In this document: positions 55,159-64,000 of the stretch, piece after piece | Layout: the number at the start of each line of letters is the position of its first letter | Numbering within the stretch: the stretch's first letter is position 1 | Origin: Odontesthes bonariensis | Taxonomy: Eukaryota > Chordata > Actinopteri > Atheriniformes > Atherinopsidae | Assembly (NCBI RefSeq): GCF_027942865.1 | Contig: NC_134524.1 | Span: forward strand, 2,702,536 to 2,766,535 | Reading direction: 5' to 3' | DNA length: 64,000 bases | Notes under the pieces: generated by a model | What the model saw: the letters and a program-made list of their open reading frames with translations, nothing else | What the model was told of the DNA's origin: nothing | Database searches by the model: none | Translations under genes and position numbers: made by a program

Positions 55159-55450
55159 TTAATAAATGTTCCATTTGCTCAGTTTGTGTTTTTCCTGGTT
55201 AAAAACAGCAAAGTGTTTCCTGGTTTCATCTCCTCTCTCTGAGCTGCAGATCCAGATGTGCTCAGACTCAACATGTGCTGCAGGCTGAATGATCTGCTGG
55301 AAGAAAATCAGCGGGCAGATTGTTTTGGTGGGACTTTTTCTGGCTCTCAGTCTGCAGATTTGAGAGGTTCAGGAGCTTATCTTCATTTTGTGTTTAAAGT
55401 CTCTGGGTTACTCTGGGTTACATGAATTGAACCTGGTGGTGGTAATATTC

Positions 55451-55592
55451 ATATCTCTATGTGGCCCTGCGATGGACTGGCGGCCTGTCCAGGGTGTACC
55501 CCGCCTCTCGCCCATTGACTGCTGGGATAGGCTCCAGCCCCCCCGCGACCCGATCGACGGATTCAGCGGTATAGATAATGGATGGATGGATG
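55451..55592 (+). mobile_element. Short retroposon: RTE/Rex3-type 3' tail
   Basis: Starts GATGGACTGGCGGCCTGTCC-type sequence, then GGGATAGGCTCCAGCCCCCC and a GGTATAGATAATGGATGGAT tail. Flanked by a perfect 13-bp duplication GGTGGTAATATTC (55438-55450 and 55593-55605). B2 has the single site (inverted, about 38486). The sequence is one of the most common 3' tails in fish genomes; its assignment to the RTE/Rex3 group is from memory. Confidence 0.8.
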
Positions 55593-55945
55593 GGTGGTAA
55601 TATTCTGGGTCTTTAATGGTTAGATGACAGGTTTGTAGAGTTGTTTTAACAAAGAGAAACAGGTTGAGTTAAAATGGACTGTGTTTCCCTGATGGCTGTT
55701 GAGCTGAATGGCTGCAGACCTCTGAGTTGTAAGCTGGAACAGAGGCTTAGTGTAAAGAATGTCATGTATTACCACCGCTGTTACTTTTATTCCTTTAAAC
55801 CAGCGGTTCTCTCTCCCCCCCCCCCCCCACCCTTCCACTGCACTCATCTCTGGGCCTTCTTCCTTAGGTCTTGCCGGCTGTTGCCTATGCTCCTCATCTC
55901 CTCCTCTGTGTCTGTTCTCCAGCTGTTTTTTGGCCTTCCTCTCTT

Positions 55946-57083
55946 TCATTTACCCTGTGGATTCCAGGTTAGTGCCTGGTTTGTGATGCTGGATGGTGTC
56001 TTCCTAAGGGTGTGCCCTATCCAAGACCATTTCCTCTTGAGGATCTGGCTTCCCACCGGGTTTTGTCCTGCTCTATCCCACAGCTCCAGGTTGCTGATCT
56101 TGTCTGACCACTTAATCTTAAAGATCCTTCTCAGACAAGTGTTTATAAATGTTTGTATCCTGTGTTGTGTTGTTTTTGTGGTTCTCCATGTCTCGGATCC
56201 GTAGAGCAATACTGACTTGAGGTTGGAGTTGAAGATCCGGAGTTTGGTGGCTATGCGAATCACTCTGGAGGCCGTTCCTAAGCATGATGAAGGCTGCTCT
56301 TGCTTTCCCTATCCTGGCTGTTACATCCCTATCCGTGCCCCCCTGCCGGTCAACCACACTTCCCAAGTACACAAAGGACTCTGTCTCCTTCACCTCTTCC
56401 CCTCCAATTGTGACTGGTGTGCTGTTTGTAATGTTAATCTTCATGAGTTCAGTCTTCTTTTTGCTGATCTTGAGTCCTGTACTGATTGATGTTGTCCAGA
56501 TGGGCTGTTTTATCTTGCATTTGTTTGTGGTTGTGTGAGAGGAGTGCCAGGTCGTCGGCAAAATCTAAATCCTCCAGCTGTGTCCAAAGTGTCCACTGGA
56601 TCCCATTTCTCCCTCCTCTAGTAGTAGTCCTCATAATCCAGTCAATAACCAGTATGAAAAGAAATGGCGACAGTAAACATCCCTGACGTACTCCTGTCTT
56701 CACATTGAAGCTCTCTGTTAGCTGTCCTGCATGGGCTACTCTGCATTTCATGTCCTTATATGTTTTCCGGATTAGAGATACAAACTTCTCTGGTATCCCG
56801 TAGTGCCGCAGCAACTTCCACAAGGTGTCTCTATCTATGCTATCAAAGGCCTTCTCGTAGTCTATGAAATTGATGTAGAGAGGAGAGTTCAATTCAGTGA
56901 CTGTTCTATTATGATGCGTAGGACGGCAAACTGGTCAGCACAGGACCTGTTCTTCCGGAAACCTGCCTGTTCATCTCGCAGCTTGACATCCACTACATCC
57001 CTCATTCTCTCTAGGACAATTCTGTTGAACACTTTCCCTGCTGTTGACAGTAGCATAATCCCTATAGTTGTTACACTTACCAA
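55946..57083 (-). pseudogene. RTE reverse transcriptase, palm and C-terminal part
   Basis: Blocks in order on the minus strand: LRDEQAGFRKNRSCADQ, FIDYEKAFDSIDRDTLW, GVRQGCLLSPFLF, the catalytic LDFADDLALLSH, SFVYLGSVVDRQGGTDRDV, and [24 protein letters not shown] tail ending in [10 protein letters not shown]. Several frameshifts (near 56450-56560, 56120-56260 and at the 56889 junction with the next block). The first RT block (MSLKNGKSAGPDEVPAE) is displaced to 57785-57947 by the insertions. All key Asp residues can still be read, but not in one frame. Confidence 0.85.
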
Positions 57084-57108
57084 GATACCCCTTCTTCGGT
57101 AGTTTTAA

Positions 57109-57783
57109 GGCTCTAGCATGGTTGCCGCGTCTGCTCGCGCGAGCGGTGTTGATGACGTCACGAGTTCGTGCCCGCCATAGGACCCTATATAGTGGCGCAA
57201 GTTGTTGCGCGCCAGTAGTTGCAATTTTCTCCGTCACAGAGGTGGCGCTGCTACGTGAAGGTTACCTCTACTCTACAACCACGAAAGGGGAGAAGAAAAC
57301 AATGCCGCTGTCAAGAGCAAGAATACTGTAATTAATGATACTGCGGCAGTTTTCGGATCATTTTAATTTTTTAATTCAATTAAAAGAGGTGAAGGTTTGA
57401 AGCCCCCGGCATCAACAGAGTCTCTGCCCTCTTCTTTGCCTTCACGTATCTGTCCCGTAGCTTCTTCCACACATTCTTACAGAACTCTCCCTCTTTCCCC
57501 AAAGTTCTGCCCATCTCTGTGCACCAGTTTGGGGAGTTTACGTGCTCCCTGTGCTGTTTCACTGCAGTTTCGTACAGCTGCTGTACAAACGCACCTCCCC
57601 ACTTAGCCTGGTCTCACATCGGTCCATCCGGTTCGTTGTGCTCGGCGCCGCCAAGTTACAAAAATCGACTGGTGCACGACAACGCGCTGCGCCGTCTTTT
57701 CAAGGGAAGCGCCAGGCCTGAAACGTCATTTTGACGTCACGGTGCGACACCGCCGTGACAGACGCGGCAACCATGCTACCGCC
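57109..57783 (-). mobile_element. DNA transposon with 25-bp TIRs and MADF-like remnant
   Basis: 675 bp. Left end GGCTCTAGCATGGTTGCCGC and right end, inverted, GGCGGTAGCATGGTTGCCGC; over 25 bases the ends agree at 23. TTAA flanks both sides (57105-57108, 57784-57787). Comparison with the expected RTE frame (VKLPKKG) leaves one extra A, so TTAA versus TAA duplication is unresolved. A minus-strand frame (57562-57380) contains FCKNVWKKLRDRYVKAKKR, resembling a MADF/Myb-like domain. Candidate superfamilies: Harbinger or a TTAA-specific group. Confidence 0.7.
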
Positions 57784-57947
57784 TTAACGAGTATGCCCTC
57801 CCTCCACTCCAGGGGAACATGCTCCTCTTCCCAAATCCTACTGAAAAGGCTGTGCAGTATGTTGACTGAGCTCACTATGTCCGCCTTGAGGGCCTCTGCT
57901 GGTACTTCATCTGGTCCTGCTGACTTCCCGTTCTTTAGAGACATGAT

Positions 57948-58550
57948 TAGCCTGGTTAACATAGACTTTCAAATCTCTTCGAGATTCTGGTCTGACCAAG
58001 ACCATAACGAATACGATTCGAAATGGCCTGGTCAACCCGCCTCCCTCGGGTTGCTACTGGTTGTGGCCAGAAAAGGCTGTGCCTAAGCTTAAGCCAATCA
58101 CACCACTCTTTCCTCTGACGTATGATTTAGCTACCAGCGGGGCTAACTGGTAGATTAAACTCTTACCAAAGCCAGTAGGGAGCAAGCCAGGCGAAAACGT
58201 CTTTCCTGTCAAGAAACGATTCAAGGGCTGTTCTTTGCTCGATTTTTAACGAGAATCTCCCGTCGAACACTTTCATTACAGCATCTACAGCAGTGTCAAA
58301 AGCTTGATGCTGCTCCATGTGATATTGAATGAAGCGCTTCCGTGTACAATCCATGGGTTGAGTGGCAGTTCAACCACGTCACTACCTTGAACCCGCCTTG
58401 GTTGGCGCTGCTCAAAGTTGATTGCTTCCCGACAAAGTGGGTGGAGTTCCCATTTTTTCGGGAACTCGAATCCACCTGAATGAGCAGTTGGCCTGAGTAA
58501 GTGTAGCAGAGCCGAAGGTGTTGCGTCACTGCGAGGGCGGAGCCTGGGTA
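57948..58550 (-). mobile_element. DNA transposon with 9-bp duplication and helicase remnant
   Basis: 603 bp between AGACATGAT at 57939-57947 and 58551-58559. Ends TAGCCTGGTTAAC and, inverted, TACCCAGGCTCCGCC, so the terminal match is short and imperfect. On the minus strand (58354-58120) it codes VDAVMKVFDGRFSLKIEQRT and SFLDRKDVFAW; after a one-base shift it continues LPTGFGKSLIYQLAPLVAK. That is the start of a RecQ-like SF2 helicase with its Walker A (GFGKS). The remainder of the helicase is absent. Superfamily not assigned. Confidence 0.65.
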
Positions 58551-58556
58551 AGACAT

Positions 58557-59573
58557 GATGGCCTTCTTGACCTCTACCTTTGTAGGTTTTCCCGTGTTGA
58601 TAGGTAGCTCTGTGTTTGCAGGTGGTATATCTGGAGGTGCCTCTGGGGCTGGTCTGTTTAATAGCTCATTAAAGTGTTCTGCCCATCTTCTAAGTTGCTG
58701 TTCTGTTGTTGTAAGTGGGTTGCCCTCTTCGTCCTTAACTGGTTTCTCTACTTGTTGGAATTTACCTGCTAGCTTTCTTGTCGTCATGTAGAGCTCCCTC
58801 AGGTTTCCCTTCCCTGCAGCTTCCTCTGCCTGCTTGGCTAGGTCCTCAAAGTGGTCTCTTTTGTCCTTTTTGATGCTCTTTTTAACTTCCTTGTCTGCTG
58901 CTGTGTAGGCCTCCTGTGCCCTTGCCTTCTCTGATCTTGTCCGGCTTGTGTTCAATACCTCTTTCTTTTGTTTCCTCCTTTCTAGCTTCTTCATAGTGTG
59001 GAAGGTCATCCACTCCTTGTGATGTTGTTTCGTCTTGCCCAAGACCTCCTCACATGTGTCCAGCCAGCCCTTTGTGGCCTGTTGCCACTGGTTCTCAATA
59101 TCTGTATCCTCCTCTTTAAAGAGTTCCTGCAGTGGCTGAAACCTGTTTGAAATGCTGAGTTTGAATGCTGTCTGGATGTCCTTATCCTTGAGCAGGCCTA
59201 CATTGAATCTTTTACGTGGATTGGTGTTTGTGGAGTGTTTCTTCAGCCTCAGCCCTGCTGACGTCACAATAAGGTGGTGGTCTGATGACACATCTGCCCC
59301 CCTCATCACCCTTACATCACTCCACAGTCGTCGGAACTTCCGGTTGATGCACATGTGGTCGATCTGGTTTTCTGTGACGTGGTCGGGTGATCTCCATGTG
59401 GCTTTGTGGATTCGTTTGTGCATAAAGATGCTGCCTCCTATCACTAGTTGATTGAGCGAACACAGATCTGCAAATCTTTCCCCATTCTCGTTCATCTTAC
59501 CTAGCCCTTGTGTTCCCATTACCTCTTCATGGCCTGTGTTATCTGACCCTATCTTGGCATTGAGGTCGCCCAT
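58557..59573 (-). pseudogene. RTE endonuclease and linker, 5'-truncated
   Basis: Open on the minus strand from MGDLNAKIGSDNTGHEEVMG through GGSIFMHKRIHKATWRSPDH, VTENQIDHMCINRKFRRLWS and GADVSSDHHLIVTSAGL, giving the GDLN, TW, IDH and SDHH blocks of the RTE endonuclease. A charged linker follows, up to KVEVKKAIMS, where the 57948-58550 element begins. The frame then runs 87 more codons into that element, which are not native. The N-terminal third of the endonuclease is missing. About 339 native codons are uninterrupted. Confidence 0.85.
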
Positions 59574-59640
59574 AAGTAAAGTGATGTCCTTGTTTCTACT
59601 TGTGTTTCTTGGATTCTTATCATCGGTGCTTCTGTAACTG

Positions 59641-59884
59641 TATTTTTCTAAATAAGGTAGTTGGCCCTACGCTAACCCTTTTTACCTTCGAGGTGAGGTG
59701 GTCCACATTTTGTCTGGCCTCTACCCTTTGACCTGTCCAGCATGGGTGACCCTGCCGGGGGTGCTAAGCATTGAGGCACTCCCGCTGGCATAGCTCTTGG
59801 GGTCATTGAGACACGCAAGCCCTCACACCGCTACAAGGCGTGGACGTTATGAGACGTTATTATCTATCTATCTATCTATCTATC
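59641..59884 (+). mobile_element. RTE-associated leader-like repeat with TATC tail
   Basis: Contains GACCTGTCCAGCATGGGTGA and CATAGCTCTTGGGGTCATTG, phrases I associate with a widespread LINE-derived repeat, ending in TATTATCTATCTATCTATC microsatellite (59860-59884). It points opposite to the RTE body, as if separate or inverted on insertion. Non-coding. Confidence 0.45.
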
Positions 59885-60194
59885 TGAAATATTGTAGCTC
59901 AAGTTCCTTTTCAGAGTTTCATCATGACAAAAAGAATTAGTAAAAGAGCAAAATGCAAGAGTTTACTGCTTAAAAAGCTGAACATGTGTAGAACACATCA
60001 GAGCACAGTGCTGATAGCTGAGGGCACTTATAAACGCACCCTCAGTGTTCACGTTTGATCTGAGATATTGAGACCTGTGTGGCTCGGTCTGTCCAGCTCT
60101 AGATAGAATATGTTGGTTAGCGTAGGTTAGCTTAGAGAAATCTTTTGTGTGAACTTCAAAAGGATCTAAGTCTTCTTCCTCTCTGTCATTGCAG

Positions 60195-61481
60195 AAACGT
60201 AGAGCCCAAGAGAGATCCAGATGGCACTGCTGTAAGGACTGTGGGAAAGTTATCAAACGATCAAATCTGAGGTATCATCAGATAATTCATACTGGAGAGA
60301 AGCCATACAGCTGTGGTCAGTGTGGGGCAGCTTTCACTACATTATTTCATCTAAAGAGACACCAACGCATTCACACAGGAGAGAAGCCATACACCTGTGG
60401 TCAGTGTGGGGCAGCTTTCACTGAATTAGGTCACCTAAAGAGACACCAACGTATTCACACAGGAGAGAAGCCATACAGCTGTGGTCAGTGTGGGGCAGCT
60501 TTCACTACATTAGGTAGTCTAAAGGCACACCAACGTATTCACACTGGAGAGAAGCCATACAGCTGTGGTCAGTGTGGGGCAGCTTTCACTGAATTAGGTA
60601 GTCTAAAGAGACACCAACGTATACACACAGGAGAGAAGCCATACAGCTGTGGTCAGTGTGGGGCAGCTTTCACTACATTATCTGATCTAAAGACACACCA
60701 ACGTATTCACACAGGAGAGAAGCCATACAGCTGTGGTCAGTGTGGGGCAGCTTTCACTACATTAGGTAATCTAAAGACACACCAACGTTCTCACACTGCA
60801 GAGAAACCTTTCATCTGTGGTCAGTGTGGGGCAGCTTTCACTACATCATCTCATCTAAAGGCACACCAACGTATTCACACAGGAGAGAAACCTTTCATCT
60901 GTGGCCAGTGTGGGGCAGCTTTCACTACATTATCTAGTGTAAAGAGACACCAACGTATTCACACAGGAGTGAAACCTTTCATCTGTGGTCAGTGTGGGGC
61001 AGCTTTCACTAGCTTAGGTAATCTAAAGACACACCAACGTATTCACACAGGAGAGAAACCTTTCAGCTGTGGTCAGTGTGGGGCAGCTTTCACTACATTA
61101 GGTAGTCTAAAGAGACACCAACGTATTCACACAGGAGAGAAGCCATACAGCTGTGGTCAGTGTGGGGCAGCTTTCACTGAATTAGGTAGTCTAAAGAGAC
61201 ACCAACGTATACACACAGGAGAGAAGCCATACAGCTGTGGTCAGTGTGGGGCAGCTTTCACTACATTATCTGATCTAAAGACACACCAACGTATTCACAC
61301 AGGAGAGAAGCCATACAGCTGTGGTCAGTGTGGGGCAGCTTTCACTACATTAAATAATCTAAAGACACACCAACGCATTCACACAGGAGAGAAACCTTTC
61401 AGCTGTGGTCAGTGTAGGGCAGCTTTCACTACATTATCTCATCTAAAGAGACACCAACGTAGTCACACTGCAGAGAAATGA
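60195..61481 (+). CDS. C2H2 zinc-finger protein, terminal exon (15 fingers)
   Basis: Starts after the conserved acceptor (CAG ends at 60194) with KRRAQERSRWHC; as in the paralogues there is no ATG ahead of the fingers. Fifteen intact C2H2 fingers with HTGEKP linkers end in HTAEK and TGA. Framework CGQCGAAFT-x-L-x-x-LK is near-identical in fingers 2-15. Recognition positions differ: T or E dominate at -1, S, H, N or D at 3, and R, T or A at 6. Fingers 4-7 (TLGS, ELGS, TLSD, TLGN) are repeated as fingers 11-14, exactly 588 bases (seven fingers) apart. This is the longest and least damaged of the three. Likely a nuclear DNA-binding protein; target and partners are unknown and upstream exons are not visible. 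Confidence 0.8.
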   Translation, partial: KRRAQERSRWHCCKDCGKVIKRSNLRYHQIIHTGEKPYSCGQCGAAFTTLFHLKRHQRIHTGEKPYTCGQCGAAFTELGHLKRHQRIHTGEKPYSCGQCGAAFTTLGSLKAHQRIHTGEKPYSCGQCGAAFTELGSLKRHQRIHTGEKPYSCGQCGAAFTTLSDLKTHQRIHTGEKPYSCGQCGAAFTTLGNLKTHQRSHTAEKPFICGQCGAAFTTSSHLKAHQRIHTGEKPFICGQCGAAFTTLSSVKRHQRIHTGVKPFICGQCGAAFTSLGNLKTHQRIHTGEKPFSCGQCGAAFTTLGSLKRHQRIHTGEKPYSCGQCGAAFTELGSLKRHQRIHTGEKPYSCGQCGAAFTTLSDLKTHQRIHTGEKPYSCGQCGAAFTTLNNLKTHQRIHTGEKPFSCGQCRAAFTTLSHLKRHQRSHTAEK

Positions 61482-63454
61482 TTAGCTGAAATCAACAACA
61501 ATTTTTACGGCAGATAAGCAAACATTCACCTGGGAGCAGCAACAGGAACTACCAATCAGAAGCCTTGCCTTTGTTCAGATTAAAAATCTTCTTTGTGGAT
61601 TACCACCTTCTCTTATCAGGTCTTTAGTTCTTAATGTTCTGTGGGGAGCACATGTTTGAAGAACCATTGAAAGTGCTTTATAATTTGTTGGGATTGCTTT
61701 AACTGGGGACGGATCTCCCGACGTTCAAGACGAACATGGCATCAATTGTGAGTTGATGGACAGAACAAAATGCAGTCTGTTTGAAAGTAGAAACATGTTT
61801 ATTCTGTTATACTGAACATATTTGTTTTGTTTAAAGTTAAGATCCACAAAGTAGCTTTGCACCAGCTGTTGGTATTTCTGTAAACATCTGAAGAAGCAAT
61901 ATATCATTTCAGTTTGATGTGAAGTCGAGCTTTACACTCGTCTGTATTTCATTGTTCTGCATTTCATTAAAGGTCAGATGTTAACTTTTCTCATGCTTTT
62001 CATGTTCTTGCTACACAGATATTTTTAAAGAAAATGTGTATTTGGTTACGAGGGAAAGTTGACCCTTATCATCTTCCCCAAAGACCCAGAAATCTTTAAC
62101 GCAGTCTGAAAAAGGTTTGGAGTTGTTCCCTGTACTTCCCAGACAGCTGTATGATGCTCATGACTTAAGCTATGGTCCTGGCTGAACAGTAAGTAGCCAC
62201 CAGAAATGCAAGACAGTCGCTGTAGCCACTGAATGTTATGCAGGACGGTCTTCCTGAATGCAGATGGTCATCAGTGAAGTCACCTCCCCCGAATGAACCC
62301 CGTCATGTTGTGTATATGTGGCGAAACATGGCGAGCCAGCCGGGGGGGCTGTTAGCGTGACAGAGACAGTCTCTCAGTCAGAGACCAACCTCAGAAGTTA
62401 AACCCAGTTTGTAACTGAGCTGACTCACAGTGGAAGTCACATGTTAGATCTGGTTCTCAGGGAGTGTTTCCTGCTGAGATCCAGCCGTGTCTGATCAGTG
62501 CTGCAGTTTCTTGTTTTGCATTATTCTCTCCTCTTACTCAGACTACACCTGAAACTAATCAAAAGCAGGAAGCAGCATGAAGAATTGTCACATCAGCCAA
62601 TTCAAATAAGTAATAACAAGTGCTTGAAAAAGGCAAATGAATGAAGGGACGTAAAAATGAGGAAAATCCCCTCAGTCCCCAGAAGTCTTTCTGTGGTTCC
62701 TGCTCCCAAAGCACACTGAGCGCTGCTTCTGTGCTTCAGTGTTTTTCAGGAGTTTGTGTTCACTTTTTCCACCTCCGTAATGATCTGTAAAACTGAAGGT
62801 TGTTGAAGAACACAGTGCTGGATCCAAACAATAGTGTAATGTTCCAATCTGACCTTCTGGTGGCAGCGTCGTCTCACTGGGGATTTCTCATTGATTCTTT
62901 TAAAAGCGGCAATCAGCGTCAGATATTCATGATCTGAAGGGGATGAACTCCTGTGCTTCTGCAGAATACCTGAGTGTCCTCCAGTGCCACCATCAAGTTA
63001 GTGTTTTTCACCATATATGTTTATATTTACACTAACTTATAGATTTAATCTGCTGTAACTCCTGGTTAAATGGAGGTTTACCTCTTTCTTTAACTGCAGA
63101 ATTCCACCGTAATATAATTCTAGTTCAAAAAATAAAATGATAAACTCATGTGTCGGCTTTAGTTATTTATAAATGTAGATTGATGATACGTATTGGATGG
63201 AAGCTTTTGACTCCGGATGAAATGTTTTGGGTTCAGGTGGAACAGAACCAGGTCAGCACCATTATCCCAGAATTCTTTGCATCTTCTTCAGATTTTCTGT
63301 GTGAAAACAGAGACCTCTGAAACATGTTTCTGAGCTGGTGTGGATGCTGCTGGAAGGACCTCTGCTGGTCACTCTGGTAGGTTTTCACATCTGTTATGAT
63401 GCGTAACCGTAGCAATGGGAAAGTTGTTCACCTGTTGGTTTAGCTAACTGAGCT
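61482..63454. other. 3' flank of the block C zinc-finger exon
   Basis: Conserved with B1 up to about 62160 and again from 62760. The 62160-62760 stretch is specific to this copy. It includes TTACTCAGACTACACCTGAA and a frame with ELTHSGSHMLDLVLRE, which resembles the THTxGHTLDLVL motif of LINE endonucleases, so it may be a LINE fragment. No gene otherwise. Confidence 0.45.
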
Positions 63455-63660
63455 TCACAAAAGCCCAAGAAATGGCTGGAAAAATACCCCAAATCTGGAT
63501 GAACTGAAGAGGAGACGTCTAGGATGCAGAGCAGGAACAACCTGGAGGAAAAGGAGGAGGAAGTTTAAAGCATTTCTTCCCTCGATCATCAGGGGAAATG
63601 TGAGGTCACTGGTGGATAAGACAACTACATGCACCAACTACACACTGAAAGGTTGAATCC
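63455..63660 (+). pseudogene. L2-like LINE N-terminal fragment (block C copy)
   Basis: Matches 28526-28744: ELKRRRLGCRAGTTWRKRRR then GNVRSLVDK. Only the ORF2 N-terminus remains. The surrounding sequence is block C flank. Confidence 0.7.
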
Positions 63661-63957
63661 TAAACTTTCTCTTTTCATTTTCTTTTCATAGGGACTGAGT
63701 TCAAGCCTTTTCCAGGTTCCACTCAATCTTTTTCAGTGTTCAAAGTTTGAAACCAACGAGTCTGAGACTTTATTGGGATACAGAGCATGAGACAGAACAC
63801 CGAGCAGCTGAACAAAGCAGAGACAGTTGATGAGCAAAGCTGCTTCACAGAAAACATGTTGGAAGACTAAAAGATAGTGTCTGTGCTCATCAGTCTCAGG
63901 TAAAAAGTGCCAAGAAAGCAGCACAAAGCAGCGGAGGCATCGCTCAGAGGGGCAATA

Positions 63958-64000
63958 AACTGCTTTGGGACTCGGAGATCATATGTTCAAGTCCTGTGAG
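63958..64000 (+). other. Possible tRNA-derived SINE start at window edge
   Basis: After AATAAAC at 63958 the sequence leaves the B1 pattern (29046) and reads GGGACTCGGAGATCATATGT followed by TCAAGTCC. GTTCAAGTCC is a plausible RNA polymerase III B box. The element is cut by the window end, so this is only a suggestion. Confidence 0.2.

Larger units (their letters stand above)
55815..59640 (-). mobile_element. RTE-clade LINE with two nested DNA transposons
   Basis: Runs leftward from a truncated endonuclease (59573) through the RT to about 55946 and a short 3' end at a C/G-rich run (55813-55830). Nested insertions at 57109-57783 and 57948-58550 both interrupt the RT-coding part. Removing them restores order of the conserved blocks, although other frameshifts remain. 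It replaces part of the block C upstream flank (between 55806 and 59885). Confidence 0.85.
55163..64000 (+). repeat. Block C, third copy of the zinc-finger block
   Basis: 55163-55806 matches 38290-38755 (inverted); 59885-62160 matches 25608-27715; 62760-63950 matches 27855-29030. Interrupted by 55815-59884 (RTE LINE and others) and with a different 600-bp segment at 62160-62760. It runs off the right edge of the window, so the duplicated unit is longer than seen here. Confidence 0.85.

Noticed and set aside
1..64000. tRNA, rRNA or snRNA genes
   Set aside because: No cloverleaf-compatible A-box/B-box pair or rRNA-like stretch was recognised by eye apart from the weak B box at the right edge; a covariance search could not be run.

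Overview
The window is vertebrate nuclear DNA, almost certainly from a teleost fish. It has no bacterial gene organisation. It holds L2-like, other APE-type and RTE LINEs, a BEL/Pao retroelement, and PIF/Harbinger, hAT and piggyBac transposons (several with introns), plus three C2H2 zinc-finger terminal exons of one tight family. The species cannot be read from the sequence. Family names are assigned from motifs and from knowledge of these families; no search was run.

Layout. 1-7130 is a transposon graveyard: a Harbinger element with convergent transposase and Myb-like remnants, an L2-like LINE 3' end, the 3' half of a hAT element, a piggyBac C-terminal remnant and a LINE 3' end. 7131-52626 is a very large, interrupted inverted duplication. 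Its outer halves each contain a smaller palindrome: A (arms 7131-11764 and 14121-20727) and A' (arms 42306-47943 and 49046-52626). Between them lie inverted blocks B1 (20728-27820) and B2 (31386-42305), each carrying a zinc-finger exon, around an unpaired centre (27821-31385). A third copy of the zinc-finger block, C (55163-55806 plus 59885 to the window end), follows in the B1 orientation.

Because the blocks are present two to four times, several later insertions can be resolved to the base by comparing filled and empty copies: a 1353-bp piggyBac at a TTAA, hAT elements of 1515 and 1234 bp with 8-bp duplications, a 2212-bp solo-LTR-like element with a 4-bp duplication, and a short retroposon tail with a 13-bp duplication. 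A BEL/Pao fragment (53.04-54.75 kb) is split by a hAT element, and an RTE LINE (55.8-59.6 kb) by two DNA transposons, one carrying a helicase Walker A remnant.

Probable coding capacity is small: three zinc-finger terminal exons (13, 12 and 15 fingers, one finger truncated) that share the same splice acceptor but have no recognisable upstream exons here, and one uninterrupted L2-like LINE ORF with endonuclease and reverse transcriptase (33.8-36.8 kb). Everything else with coding similarity is broken. The long Glu-Gln-Asn or Gly-Ser-Ala-Pro ORFs are by-products of a 12-bp minisatellite with 10, 23, 26 and 65 units in its four copies.
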